Assembly: GCA_947627335.1 (NCBI GenBank)
Contig: CANQVQ010000003.1
Coordinates: 1-33,617, forward strand
Direction of reading: 5' to 3'
Length of the DNA: 33,617 nt
Source of the DNA: an uncultured Clostridia bacterium
GTDB lineage: Bacteria; Bacillota; Clostridia; Oscillospirales; CAG-382
A program made the translations under genes and the position numbers. The notes under the pieces were generated by a model. It worked only from the letters and a program-made list of their open reading frames with translations. It ran no database searches and was not told the DNA's origin. Below, piece after piece: positions 9,467 to 17,521 of the stretch. The first letter of the stretch is position 1; each line of letters opens with the position of its first letter.

Positions 9467-11670
9467 AAAAGTCTGTCACGAAGATCCTTGCGCTTTGCCT
9501 TTGCGTCCTTCTCGCGGTGGGCGGGATCGCCATGACCGCTTTTGCCTTGAACACCGATGAAAATACGACCGAAAAGCAGGCGGACCCCGAACCCGCATCC
9601 GTTTCCGACGATACCGGCGTCTCCAAGGACGAAACCGTGTATGTCCTCGCCGAGGCGGACGGCTCCGTTCGGAAAATCATCGTCAGCGATTGGATCAAGA
9701 ATTCCCTCGGCAATGCCGCGGTGAACGATCGGACCGAACTGACGAATGTGGAAAATGTCAAGGGCGACGAAACCTACACCCTGAACGGCGACGGTCTGCG
9801 CGTATGGGACGCCCAGGGGAACGACATCTACTACCGGGGCGACATCGAAAAGGAACTCCCGGTCGACCTTTCCGTCTCCTACAAGCTGGACGGGAAGCCG
9901 ATTTCGGCGGAAGAACTGGTCGGAAAGAGCGGTCGCGTGACCATTCGGTTCGACTACCGGAACAAGCAGTACGAAACCGTCGAGATCGACGGCAGGCAGG
10001 AGAAGATCTACGTCCCGTTCGCCATGCTGACCGGCGTCCTGCTGGATGACGACGTGTTCACCAACGTGGAGGTGACCAACGGCAAACTGATTAACGACGG
10101 CAGCCGCACCGCCGTGGTCGGGATCGCTTTCCCCGGTTTGCAGGAGAACCTTGCGATTTCCAAAGATAAATTGGAGATCCCCGATTCTGTGGAGATCTCC
10201 GCTGATGTGAGCGATTTCCGGCTTGCGATGACGGTGACGCTCGCGACAAACGAGCTGTTCAGCGAATTGGACGTGGACAGTCTGGACGACGTTTCGGAAC
10301 TCAGCGCCTCCATGGAGGAACTGACGAGCGCCATGGAGCAGCTTTTGGACGGTTCCTCGCAGCTTTATGACGGGCTCGCCACATTGCTTGAAAAGTCCGA
10401 TGAACTGGTGGAAGGGATCGATCGGCTTGCCGCCGGGGCGGAGAGCCTCAAAAACGGGACCGACAGCCTTGACGCGGGAGCGGCGGAACTGCAAGCCGGG
10501 GCGGCACAGCTGCACGAAGGGCTGAACACCCTCGCGTCGAACAACGACGCCCTGAACGGCGGGGCAAAACAGGTATTCGACACGCTGCTCGCCACGGCGA
10601 ACACCCAGCTTGCAGCCGCAGGACTGGACGTCCCGACCCTGACGGTGGAAAACTATGCGCAGGTCCTGGACGGCGTCGCCGCGTCGCTGGACGGGGACGC
10701 CGTGTATGCGCAGGCGCAAAGCCAGGTGACCGCAGCCGTGGAAGCGCAGAAAGATACGATCATGCAGCAGGTCGCGACCGCCGTTCGGGTGGAGGTCGCC
10801 GCACAGGTCACGACCGCCGTCCGGGAGGAAGTGACGGCGCAGGTGACGCAGGTCGTTCGGGAAACCGTGGCGGAACAGGTCGTTCAGGCGGCTCTGCATA
10901 TCGACAAAGCGTCTTATGACGCCGCCGTTGCCGCCGGGCAGGTAGATGCGGAAACACAGGGAAAAATCGAGGCAGTCATTGAGCAACAGATGCAATCCGA
11001 GCAGATACTTCAGCAGATTCAGGCGGGGGTAGACACGCAGATGGCGACCCAACCGATCCAAGATACCGTCACGGCAAAGACCGACGAGCAAATGCAAAGC
11101 GATACCGTCAAACAGACAATCGCGCAGCAGACGGAACTGCAGATGCAGAAGATCATCTCGGAACAAATGGAATCCGACGAGGTGCAGGCGCAGCTTGCCG
11201 CCGCCGCGGAGGGCGCAAAATCGGTCGCCGCGCTCAAAGCCTCTCTGGACAGCTACAACGGATTCTACCTCGGCCTGCAAAGCTATACGTCCGGCGTCGC
11301 CGACGCCGCGGCGGGGGCGGGGACCCTGCAGGACGGAACGGATACCTTGAAAGCCGGCGCTTCCGCGCTTGCCGACGGCGCTTCACAGCTTTACGATGGG
11401 ATCCTTACCCTGAAAAACGGGACGCCGGCTCTGGTGGACGGGATCACCCAACTTCGCGACGGCGCCATGCAGCTTTCCGACGGATTGAAAGAATTTGACG
11501 AGGAAGGCGTCCAAAAGCTGGCGGACGCGGTGAACGGCGACCTCGACGGACTGCTGACAAGGCTCCGTGCGACCAGAGACGTGTCCCTGCGCTATACGAA
11601 TTTTGCAGGCATGGGCGAGGACATGGACGGTCGGGTGAAATTCATTTATCGAACGGATTCCATCGGGTAA
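9463..11670 (+). CDS. Exported YhgE/Pip-like coiled-coil protein, putative MMPL partner
   Basis: Signal peptide MKKSVTKILALCLCVLLAVGGIAMTAFA; LxxGxxxLxxGaxxL repeats on both sides of a Gln/Val/Ala-rich helical segment; ATGA overlap with the MMPL gene. Confidence 0.78.
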   Translation: MKKSVTKILALCLCVLLAVGGIAMTAFALNTDENTTEKQADPEPASVSDDTGVSKDETVYVLAEADGSVRKIIVSDWIKNSLGNAAVNDRTELTNVENVKGDETYTLNGDGLRVWDAQGNDIYYRGDIEKELPVDLSVSYKLDGKPISAEELVGKSGRVTIRFDYRNKQYETVEIDGRQEKIYVPFAMLTGVLLDDDVFTNVEVTNGKLINDGSRTAVVGIAFPGLQENLAISKDKLEIPDSVEISADVSDFRLAMTVTLATNELFSELDVDSLDDVSELSASMEELTSAMEQLLDGSSQLYDGLATLLEKSDELVEGIDRLAAGAESLKNGTDSLDAGAAELQAGAAQLHEGLNTLASNNDALNGGAKQVFDTLLATANTQLAAAGLDVPTLTVENYAQVLDGVAASLDGDAVYAQAQSQVTAAVEAQKDTIMQQVATAVRVEVAAQVTTAVREEVTAQVTQVVRETVAEQVVQAALHIDKASYDAAVAAGQVDAETQGKIEAVIEQQMQSEQILQQIQAGVDTQMATQPIQDTVTAKTDEQMQSDTVKQTIAQQTELQMQKIISEQMESDEVQAQLAAAAEGAKSVAALKASLDSYNGFYLGLQSYTSGVADAAAGAGTLQDGTDTLKAGASALADGASQLYDGILTLKNGTPALVDGITQLRDGAMQLSDGLKEFDEEGVQKLADAVNGDLDGLLTRLRATRDVSLRYTNFAGMGEDMDGRVKFIYRTDSIG

Positions 11671-11694
11671 ACCGGGAAAGGAACGGGGAACGAC

Positions 11695-12573
11695 ATGGCT
11701 GAAACGTATGTGCTGTATAACCCGATCGCGGGGGGCAACAGGGGATTTGAAAACGCTAAGAAGCTGGAGGCGGTTTTCCCGCAGAAAAACCTGCTTTACC
11801 GCGATATGACCGGCATTTCGGACTACGGCGACTTCTTCGGCTCGATCCGGGCGGACGACGTCGTCATCCTCTGCGGCGGAGACGGGACCCTGAACCGCTT
11901 CATCAACGCTACCGATTCCATGGAGATCGAAAACCCCATCCTGTACTACGCGACCGGGAACGGGAACGATTTCCTGCGGGACCTGGGGCAGACGGCGGAC
12001 GGACCGATCCAAATCAACGACTACATCAAAAATCTGCCTTCCGTCACGGTCAATGGGAAGAAACATCGGTTCCTGAACGGCGTCGGCTACGGGATCGACG
12101 GCTACTGCTGCGAAGTCGGGGACAAAAAACGGACGCAGTCCGACAAGCCGGTCAACTACGCCTCCATCGCTATTCAAGGACTGCTGTACGGGTATAAGCC
12201 GTCTGCGGCGGTCGTCACGGTGGACGGGCAGACCCGCACCTATCAAAAGGTCTGGATCGCACCGACCATGTACGGTCGCTATTACGGCGGCGGCATGATG
12301 CCCGCGCCGGAGCAGAGGCGCGGAAACGCGGAACGCACGGTGTCCGTGGCGGTCATTCACGATTCCGGGAAGCTGCGGACGCTTTGCGTCTTTCCGTCTA
12401 TCTTTCAGGGCAAGCACGTCACCCATACCGCTATCGTCGATGTGCTCAGCGGACATCGGATCACCGTGGAGTTCGACCGCCCCTCCCCTTTGCAGATCGA
12501 CGGCGAAACCGTCCTGAACGTGAAAAAATACGACGTGGAATCGGCGCCCGTCCCGGCGTACGCATTTGGGTGA
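11695..12573 (+). CDS. Diacylglycerol kinase catalytic-domain lipid kinase
   Basis: VLYNPIAGGNRG; VVILCGGDGTLNRFIN; YYATGNGNDFLRDLG (DAGK GGDGTxN and TGNGND motifs). Confidence 0.92.
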   Translation: MAETYVLYNPIAGGNRGFENAKKLEAVFPQKNLLYRDMTGISDYGDFFGSIRADDVVILCGGDGTLNRFINATDSMEIENPILYYATGNGNDFLRDLGQTADGPIQINDYIKNLPSVTVNGKKHRFLNGVGYGIDGYCCEVGDKKRTQSDKPVNYASIAIQGLLYGYKPSAAVVTVDGQTRTYQKVWIAPTMYGRYYGGGMMPAPEQRRGNAERTVSVAVIHDSGKLRTLCVFPSIFQGKHVTHTAIVDVLSGHRITVEFDRPSPLQIDGETVLNVKKYDVESAPVPAYAFG

Positions 12574-12667
12574 GGGCGAAAAAGACCGACACGCACCCGA
12601 ATCCGTCCGTTTTTCGTAATTTTGAAACAAATTATTGGAAAAACCTACAAAAATTATCCCGAAGCGC

Positions 12668-12697
12668 TTGACAAACATCGGCGCATTGTGCTATAAT
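12668..12697 (+). promoter_or_regulatory. sigma70-type promoter upstream of the zinc-ribbon gene
   Basis: TTGACA (12668-12673), 18-nt spacer, TATAAT (12692-12697). Confidence 0.88.
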
Positions 12698-12739
12698 ACG
12701 ACAGACAGGAACATTTGGGGGGATGCTGTCTGTCGTATT
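12695..12739 (+). repeat. Perfect 14-bp inverted repeat overlapping the -10 element
   Basis: AATACGACAGACAG (12695-12708), 17-nt loop, CTGTCTGTCGTATT (12726-12739). Confidence 0.93.
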
Positions 12740-12889
12740 TTGATTTTGCCCCAAACCCCAAAGGCGTGTTGAAGTCCGAAAAATTCCAATTCCGGATCCT
12801 TTGCTTTTTTCAGATTTGTTCGGGGAAAGCGAAAGAACCGGCGATCATTCGCAGCTTGGGATTTCTGAGATAAAAAGGAGGAATACGTG

Positions 12890-14038
12890 ATGTATTGTAC
12901 AAATTGCGGGACGCAAAATGCGGACGACGCTTCGTTCTGCCGGAATTGCGGATCGCCGCTCAAAAAAAGCCAGACCGGCTATCAGCAGCCGTATCAGGCG
13001 CCGCGGTACCGGCAGGCGCCGTATTCGCAGCGACCCGCATCGTCCGCGGGAACGGCGGTTTTGCGGAATGTTTGCTCTTCTCCCGAGGCGCTCGCGGCGA
13101 TCATCGCCTATACGGCGGCGGCCTTTTTCAGTTTTTTGAACGCGGTCTTCAACTCGTACGGCATCCTCAGCAACTTCTATCAAATTGCGGATCTGCTGGA
13201 TATGAGGAGTTTTTACCGTACTTTAAGCGGTTCCTTCGTTGCGCTGTCGATCATCGCGATGATCCCAACCGTTTTGATTGCCGTCGGCTTATGGCTCACC
13301 TACACCTCCGCGGCGAGCAAGACGAGCGCCGGGGTGAAAACGATCGGGCTGACGATCATAAAAGTGGTCCTGATCGTCAACCTCTCGATCATCGGCGGTC
13401 TTCTCGCGATCGTTGAGATCGTTGAGATTGTCGCCTTGTCTACAGTATCCCAAGTCAGCCACGGTTATTTCGGTTCCGCAATGATCGGTTCGCTCGTCGG
13501 CGTGATGATCGTCATTGCGATCGCCCTGGCATTGGTCATTCTTTTCTATGTGAAAGCGATCAAGACCGTCAACACGATCCGGCAGACGGCGCAAAGCGGG
13601 GTCCCATCGGATAACGTGTCCGTCTTTGTGGCGGTCATGTCGTTCATCATGGGCGGCTTTACGGTGATTTCGATCATCGGAAGTTATGGAGCGCTCGCCG
13701 TGCTTTCCAACCTGTGTTCCGCAACGGCATACATTACATTCGGTGTGTTTCTGCTCTCCTACCGTGGAAAAATGCGGACCGCGGTATACGGCGCCGGATA
13801 CGCGAATTTCCGGCAGCAGCCGTATACGTCGCAGACGCCTTACGGTACGCCGAACGACTTCACGGTGCAGGACACCACGAATTACGGGCAGTCCGCGGAT
13901 GCGGAGCAGGAGACGGCGGAGACAGGCGGGAACGCCCCGCAGCAGCTCGTCACCTGTTCGAGATGCGGTGGGCAGTACAACGTGTCCCAGGGACAGGAAT
14001 GCAGATGCCCCTACTGCGGCAACGTGGAAAACGAGTAA
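12890..14038 (+). CDS. Zinc-ribbon-containing multi-pass membrane protein
   Basis: N-terminal MYCTNCGTQNADDASFCRNCGSPL, several TM helices, second Cys pairs at the C-terminus (CSRCGGQYNVSQGQECRCPYCG); AAGGAGG RBS. Confidence 0.85.
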   Translation: MYCTNCGTQNADDASFCRNCGSPLKKSQTGYQQPYQAPRYRQAPYSQRPASSAGTAVLRNVCSSPEALAAIIAYTAAAFFSFLNAVFNSYGILSNFYQIADLLDMRSFYRTLSGSFVALSIIAMIPTVLIAVGLWLTYTSAASKTSAGVKTIGLTIIKVVLIVNLSIIGGLLAIVEIVEIVALSTVSQVSHGYFGSAMIGSLVGVMIVIAIALALVILFYVKAIKTVNTIRQTAQSGVPSDNVSVFVAVMSFIMGGFTVISIIGSYGALAVLSNLCSATAYITFGVFLLSYRGKMRTAVYGAGYANFRQQPYTSQTPYGTPNDFTVQDTTNYGQSADAEQETAETGGNAPQQLVTCSRCGGQYNVSQGQECRCPYCGNVENE

Positions 14039-14113
14039 CCGGACAGCAAAGTTTTTTGACCGAAAAAACGGAAACGGGATTTTCCGTCGCACGGACGGGG
14101 TTTCCGCATGACA

Positions 14114-14150
14114 GGCAGGACCATCGGTTTACCGGTGGTCTTGCTTTTTT
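14114..14150 (+). terminator. Rho-independent terminator
   Basis: GCAGGACCATCGG ttta CCGGTGGTCTTGC (two G-U wobbles) followed by TTTTTT. Confidence 0.85.
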
Positions 14151-14213
14151 GCCGCACGGCGTCCGTTCCCGAAATTTTGCAAAAAAAAATCGAAAAAAGT
14201 TTCGCCCGGGGTA

Positions 14214-14263
14214 TTGACATCGTGTCAGAACCGTGCTATACTGACAATGCTGACACGGCGTCA
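14214..14263 (+). promoter_or_regulatory. Promoter with two dyad half-elements, probable TetR autoregulatory operator
   Basis: TTGACA (14214-14219), 17-nt spacer, TATACT (14237-14242); TGACATCGTGTCAG (14215-14228) and CTGACACGGCGTCA (14250-14263) are inverted copies, 12/14 matches. Confidence 0.8.
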
Positions 14264-14303
14264 AAAAGTATACCGTTTCAAGCGGAAAGGGAGGGGACCG
14301 CCT

Positions 14304-14933
14304 ATGCCGAAAGGATCGCCGGAACTGACGGAGGCACGCAGGGAAGAGATCGTCAATGCCTGCGAAACGCTCTATCAGACCAAGAGTTTCAAGGAGATCA
14401 CGCTGAAGGACATCGCGAACGCCACCAGCTTCACCCGTACCTCGATCTACAACTACTTCCAGACGAAAGAAGAGATCTTCCTTGCCCTGCTGAAGCGGGA
14501 ATACGAGCTGTGGATCGCAGACCTCAATCAAATTATGGCGGAAAACGAGACGCTTACCAAGGACGGATTCGCGGACAGGCTGGCGCGTTCCCTTGAAAAA
14601 CGTGCGCAGCTGCTCAAAATCCTATCCATGAACCATTACGACCTCGAAAGCAGCAGTCGTCCCGAACGATTGGTCGAATTCAAGGTCGCCTACGGGAACT
14701 CCCTGAAAACGGTCATGCACTGTTTGGAGAAGTACTTCCCGGAACTGCCGATCGCCGAAAAGCAACGCTTCCTCTACACGTTCTTCCCGTTCCTGTTCGG
14801 GATCTACCCCTACACGTTCGTGACCGAGAAGCAGCGGACGGCGATGGAGGAAGCCGGGGTCAACTATGTGTTCCTGTCGATTTACGAGATCACCTACAAC
14901 TGCGCAAGAATGCTTTTGGGGGAATCCGTATGA
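14304..14933 (+). CDS. TetR/AcrR-family transcriptional regulator
   Basis: MPKGSPELTEARREEIVNACETLYQTKSFKEITLKDIANATSFTRTSIYNYFQTKEEIFLALL; AAGGGAGG RBS. Confidence 0.95.
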   Translation: MPKGSPELTEARREEIVNACETLYQTKSFKEITLKDIANATSFTRTSIYNYFQTKEEIFLALLKREYELWIADLNQIMAENETLTKDGFADRLARSLEKRAQLLKILSMNHYDLESSSRPERLVEFKVAYGNSLKTVMHCLEKYFPELPIAEKQRFLYTFFPFLFGIYPYTFVTEKQRTAMEEAGVNYVFLSIYEITYNCARMLLGESV

Positions 14934-15463
14934 AAAGAATCGGAATTTTGCTGACGGTGCTTTTTCTGCTCGTCTGCGTCGCGTCGTGCGGAGCGGAGGA
15001 AGCGCGGACCGAACCGGGCGAAACCGTCGACTCGTCCACGCAGGATACGCAGAGCGAACCGGGCGAAACCGTCACGACGGAAAACAAAACGGAAACGGAG
15101 GCGAAAACCGCCATGAAAATGAACGTGCAGATCGGGGATCGGACCTTTTCTGCGACGCTGGAGGACAACGACGCGGTGCGGGAACTTGTCGGGATGATGA
15201 AGGAGTCGCCCGTAACGCTCGAACTGCGGGACTATTCCGGCTTTGAAAAGGTCGGTCCGCTCGGCAGGAGCCTTTCAACGGACGACCGGCAGACCACGAC
15301 CGTCGCGGGGGACATCGTGCTGTATAACGGGGACCAGATCGTGCTGTTTTACGGGTCCAATTCGTGGAGCTATACGCGGGTCGGGCATATCGACGACCTG
15401 ACCGGCTGGGCGGACGCGCTCGGCAGCGGTGGGGTCACGGCGGTATTTACCCTTGCGGAATAA
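14930..15463 (+). CDS. Lipoprotein with cyclophilin-like domain
   Basis: Lipobox LLVCVASCG; MNVQIGDRTFSATLEDNDAVRELVGMM...LRDYSGFEKVG...LSTDDRQTTTVAGDIVLYNGDQIVLFYGSNSWSYTRVGHI resembles cyclophilin-like-fold proteins; ATGA overlap with tetR. Confidence 0.82.
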   Translation: MKRIGILLTVLFLLVCVASCGAEEARTEPGETVDSSTQDTQSEPGETVTTENKTETEAKTAMKMNVQIGDRTFSATLEDNDAVRELVGMMKESPVTLELRDYSGFEKVGPLGRSLSTDDRQTTTVAGDIVLYNGDQIVLFYGSNSWSYTRVGHIDDLTGWADALGSGGVTAVFTLAE

Positions 15464-15483
15464 AAAAACGGGAGGTTTTCATC

Positions 15484-16239
15484 ATGGAAAAGATCACGCA
15501 GACCGCGGGCAGGGACCAACTCGGCGACTTCGCGCCGGATTTCGCCCACTTCAACGACGACGTTCTCTTCGGCGAGAACTGGAACAACCCCGACATCGAT
15601 TTGAAGACCCGGTGCATCATCACCGTCGTTGCGCTGATGGGTTCGGGCATCACCGATTCGTCGCTGACCTACCACCTCGAAAACGCGAAGGCGCACGGCG
15701 TGACCCGTGCGGAGATCGCCGCCATCGTGACGCACGTCGGCTTCTACGTCGGCTGGCCGAAGGCGTGGGCGGTGTTCCGGCTGGCGAAGGACGTCTGGAA
15801 CGAGCAAGAACCGGCGCTGACCGAGAAGGAGCGGTATCAGAACACGATTTTCTTCCCCATCGGTGCGCCGAACGACGGCTTTAAGCAGTATTTTTCCGGG
15901 CAAAGCTACCTTGCGCCGGTTTCCAAGGAACAGGTCGGCATCTTCAACGTGACCTTTGAGCCGGGCTGCCGCAACAACTGGCATATCCACCACGCCGACA
16001 AGGGCGGCGGACAGATCCTCGTCTGCGTCGGCGGGCGCGGGTACTATCAGGAATGGGGCAGGGAAGCCGTGGAACTGAAGCCCGGCGACTGCGTCAACAT
16101 CCCCGCGGGCGTCAAGCACTGGCACGGCGCCGCTCCCGACAGCTGGTTCAGCCACCTTGCAATCGAGGTGCCGGGCGAAAACGGCTCGAACGAATGGCTG
16201 GAGCCGGTGGACGAGCGGCAGTACGGACGTTTGCAATGA
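15484..16239 (+). CDS. Carboxymuconolactone decarboxylase-like / cupin fusion protein
   Basis: N-terminal CMD-like TRCIITVVALMGSGITDSSLTYHLENAKAHGVTRAEIAAIVTHVGFYVGWPKAW; C-terminal cupin (FEPGCRNNWHIHHADKGGGQILVCVGGRGYYQEWG...LKPGDCVNIPAGVKHWHGA). Confidence 0.93.
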   Translation: MEKITQTAGRDQLGDFAPDFAHFNDDVLFGENWNNPDIDLKTRCIITVVALMGSGITDSSLTYHLENAKAHGVTRAEIAAIVTHVGFYVGWPKAWAVFRLAKDVWNEQEPALTEKERYQNTIFFPIGAPNDGFKQYFSGQSYLAPVSKEQVGIFNVTFEPGCRNNWHIHHADKGGGQILVCVGGRGYYQEWGREAVELKPGDCVNIPAGVKHWHGAAPDSWFSHLAIEVPGENGSNEWLEPVDERQYGRLQ

Positions 16240-16324
16240 GAAACGGGACGTGCGTTCCGCCGCCCGACGGACCCCGTGCGTAAAAAAACGGAAACGCACA
16301 GGCGAACCGTCTTTTGCAAAATTT

Positions 16325-16360
16325 TCGCGCCGCACAGGTTTTTCCTGTGCGGCGCGATTT
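16325..16360. terminator. Strong terminator, possibly bidirectional, between convergent genes
   Basis: TCGCGCCGCACAGG TTTTT CCTGTGCGGCGCGA (perfect 14-bp stem), T/A runs on both sides. Confidence 0.88.
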
Positions 16361-16398
16361 CTGCATACCGCTTCGGTACGCAGCGGAAGCCGGTCGGA

Positions 16399-16758
16399 TC
16401 ACGGATGGATCTCGGCGTCGTCAGCCGTGTATGCACCGAGCGAACCCGCTTTCACCTGGATACACACATAGCTGATCTCGGAATCGTCGGACGCAAAGAA
16501 TTGCCTTTTTGCCGCAGGCGCGATCCGAAGCCAGTCGCCCGCATGAAGCGCTACGGTTTCCCCGTCGATGACGGCTTTCCCTTGCCCGGAGAGGATCGCG
16601 TAGATCTCTTCGTTCTGCTTATGGGAATGGACAAACGGAACGCTTGCGCCGGCGGGAAGATGATTCACGCTGACCTCCGCCCCCGTAAGCGACAGCTTGT
16701 CGTGCAGTTCCGTCCGTGCTTCCTGCCCGACGGTTACTTTGCTGAAATTTTTCATCAT
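16399..16758 (-). CDS. Small cupin-domain protein
   Basis: MMKNFSKVTVGQEARTELHDKLSLTGAEVSVNHLPAGASVPFVHSHKQNEEIYAILSGQGKAVIDGETVALHAGDWLRIAPAAKRQF; GGAGGG RBS before ATG 16758. Confidence 0.92.
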   Translation of the reverse strand: MMKNFSKVTVGQEARTELHDKLSLTGAEVSVNHLPAGASVPFVHSHKQNEEIYAILSGQGKAVIDGETVALHAGDWLRIAPAAKRQFFASDDSEISYVCIQVKAGSLGAYTADDAEIHP

Positions 16759-16778
16759 TTGGGTCCCTCCGATAAAAA

Positions 16779-16837
16779 TATTGTTGTAATCTTTTCGATT
16801 ACAACAATAGTATAGCACATTCCGAATGTAATGTCAA
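16779..16837 (-). promoter_or_regulatory. Promoter with perfect 13-bp inverted repeat, probable Rrf2-regulator operator
   Basis: Minus strand TTGACA (16832-16837), 17-nt spacer, TATACT (16809-16814); TATTGTTGTAATC (16779-16791) / GATTACAACAATA (16797-16809), 5-nt loop. Confidence 0.85.
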
Positions 16838-16889
16838 TAGTTACATCGAAATTTTTTGAAATTTTTTGCTCTTGCCGGGCGAAAAAGGG

Positions 16890-17327
16890 TCACGGCTCCG
16901 CGATACATTTTTCCGTATCCCGCTTGATGTCCTCCAAGGTGATGGACGCAAGCTCTTTTTCCATCGCATTCTGCACCCGCAGCAGCTTATCGTCCAGGAT
17001 CCTGTGGATATTGCGTCCGACCGGGCATTGCTCGTTTGGATTTTCGTGGAAGTGAAACAGCGTTCCGTTCTCCACACACGCGACCGCATGATAAATGTCC
17101 AGGAGGGTGATCTCCCGCAACGGCTTCGCGACGGAAACGCCGCCTGTGCCGCGTGCCACGGCGACAAGCCCCGCCGCCTTTAGTTGGGAAAGGATCTTGC
17201 GAATGACGACGGGATTCACGTTCGTGCTTCCCGCGAGGAATTCGCTTGTGACCTTATACGCGTCCTGAAAGGTGTCGATACAGGCAAAAATGTGGACGGC
17301 CAAGGTGAATCTGCTTGAGATCTGCAT
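16890..17327 (-). CDS. Rrf2-family transcriptional regulator
   Basis: MQISSRFTLAVHIFACIDTFQDAYKVTSEFLAGSTNVNPVVIRKILSQLKAAGLVAVARGTGGVSVAKPLREITLLDIYHAV; lacks the three-Cys Fe-S motif of IscR. Confidence 0.94.
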   Translation of the reverse strand: MQISSRFTLAVHIFACIDTFQDAYKVTSEFLAGSTNVNPVVIRKILSQLKAAGLVAVARGTGGVSVAKPLREITLLDIYHAVACVENGTLFHFHENPNEQCPVGRNIHRILDDKLLRVQNAMEKELASITLEDIKRDTEKCIAEP

Positions 17328-17521
17328 GGAATGAGCGCCTCGCTTTCTCCTGTATTATACAACAATCTTTCCGGAAAATCAAGTGCCGTAACCGCGTCCT
17401 GCGCCTGCCGTGCGGGCGAATCCATGATCACGCGGACAATTTTTTTCGCAAAACCGGCAAAACGCAAACAAAACTTTAACAATTGCGTGCTAAAATGAGA
17501 AAAAAGCGGGAGGGACACGTT

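Noticed and set aside
10720-11200. Gln/Val-rich repetitive stretch considered as a noncoding repeat array
   Set aside because: Degenerate at DNA level and in frame; best explained as helical protein repeats.
9283-11280. 665-aa minus-strand ORF
   Set aside because: Antisense artefact of the coiled-coil gene; no recognisable motifs or RBS-supported start.
11383-12678. 431-aa minus-strand ORF
   Set aside because: Antisense to the coiled-coil and lipid-kinase genes.
17378-17450. Possible hairpin/attenuator (CCGCGT...ACGCGG followed by a T-run) upstream of the OmpR-type regulator
   Set aside because: Short 6-bp stem with a long imperfect loop; not enough to call a terminator or riboswitch.
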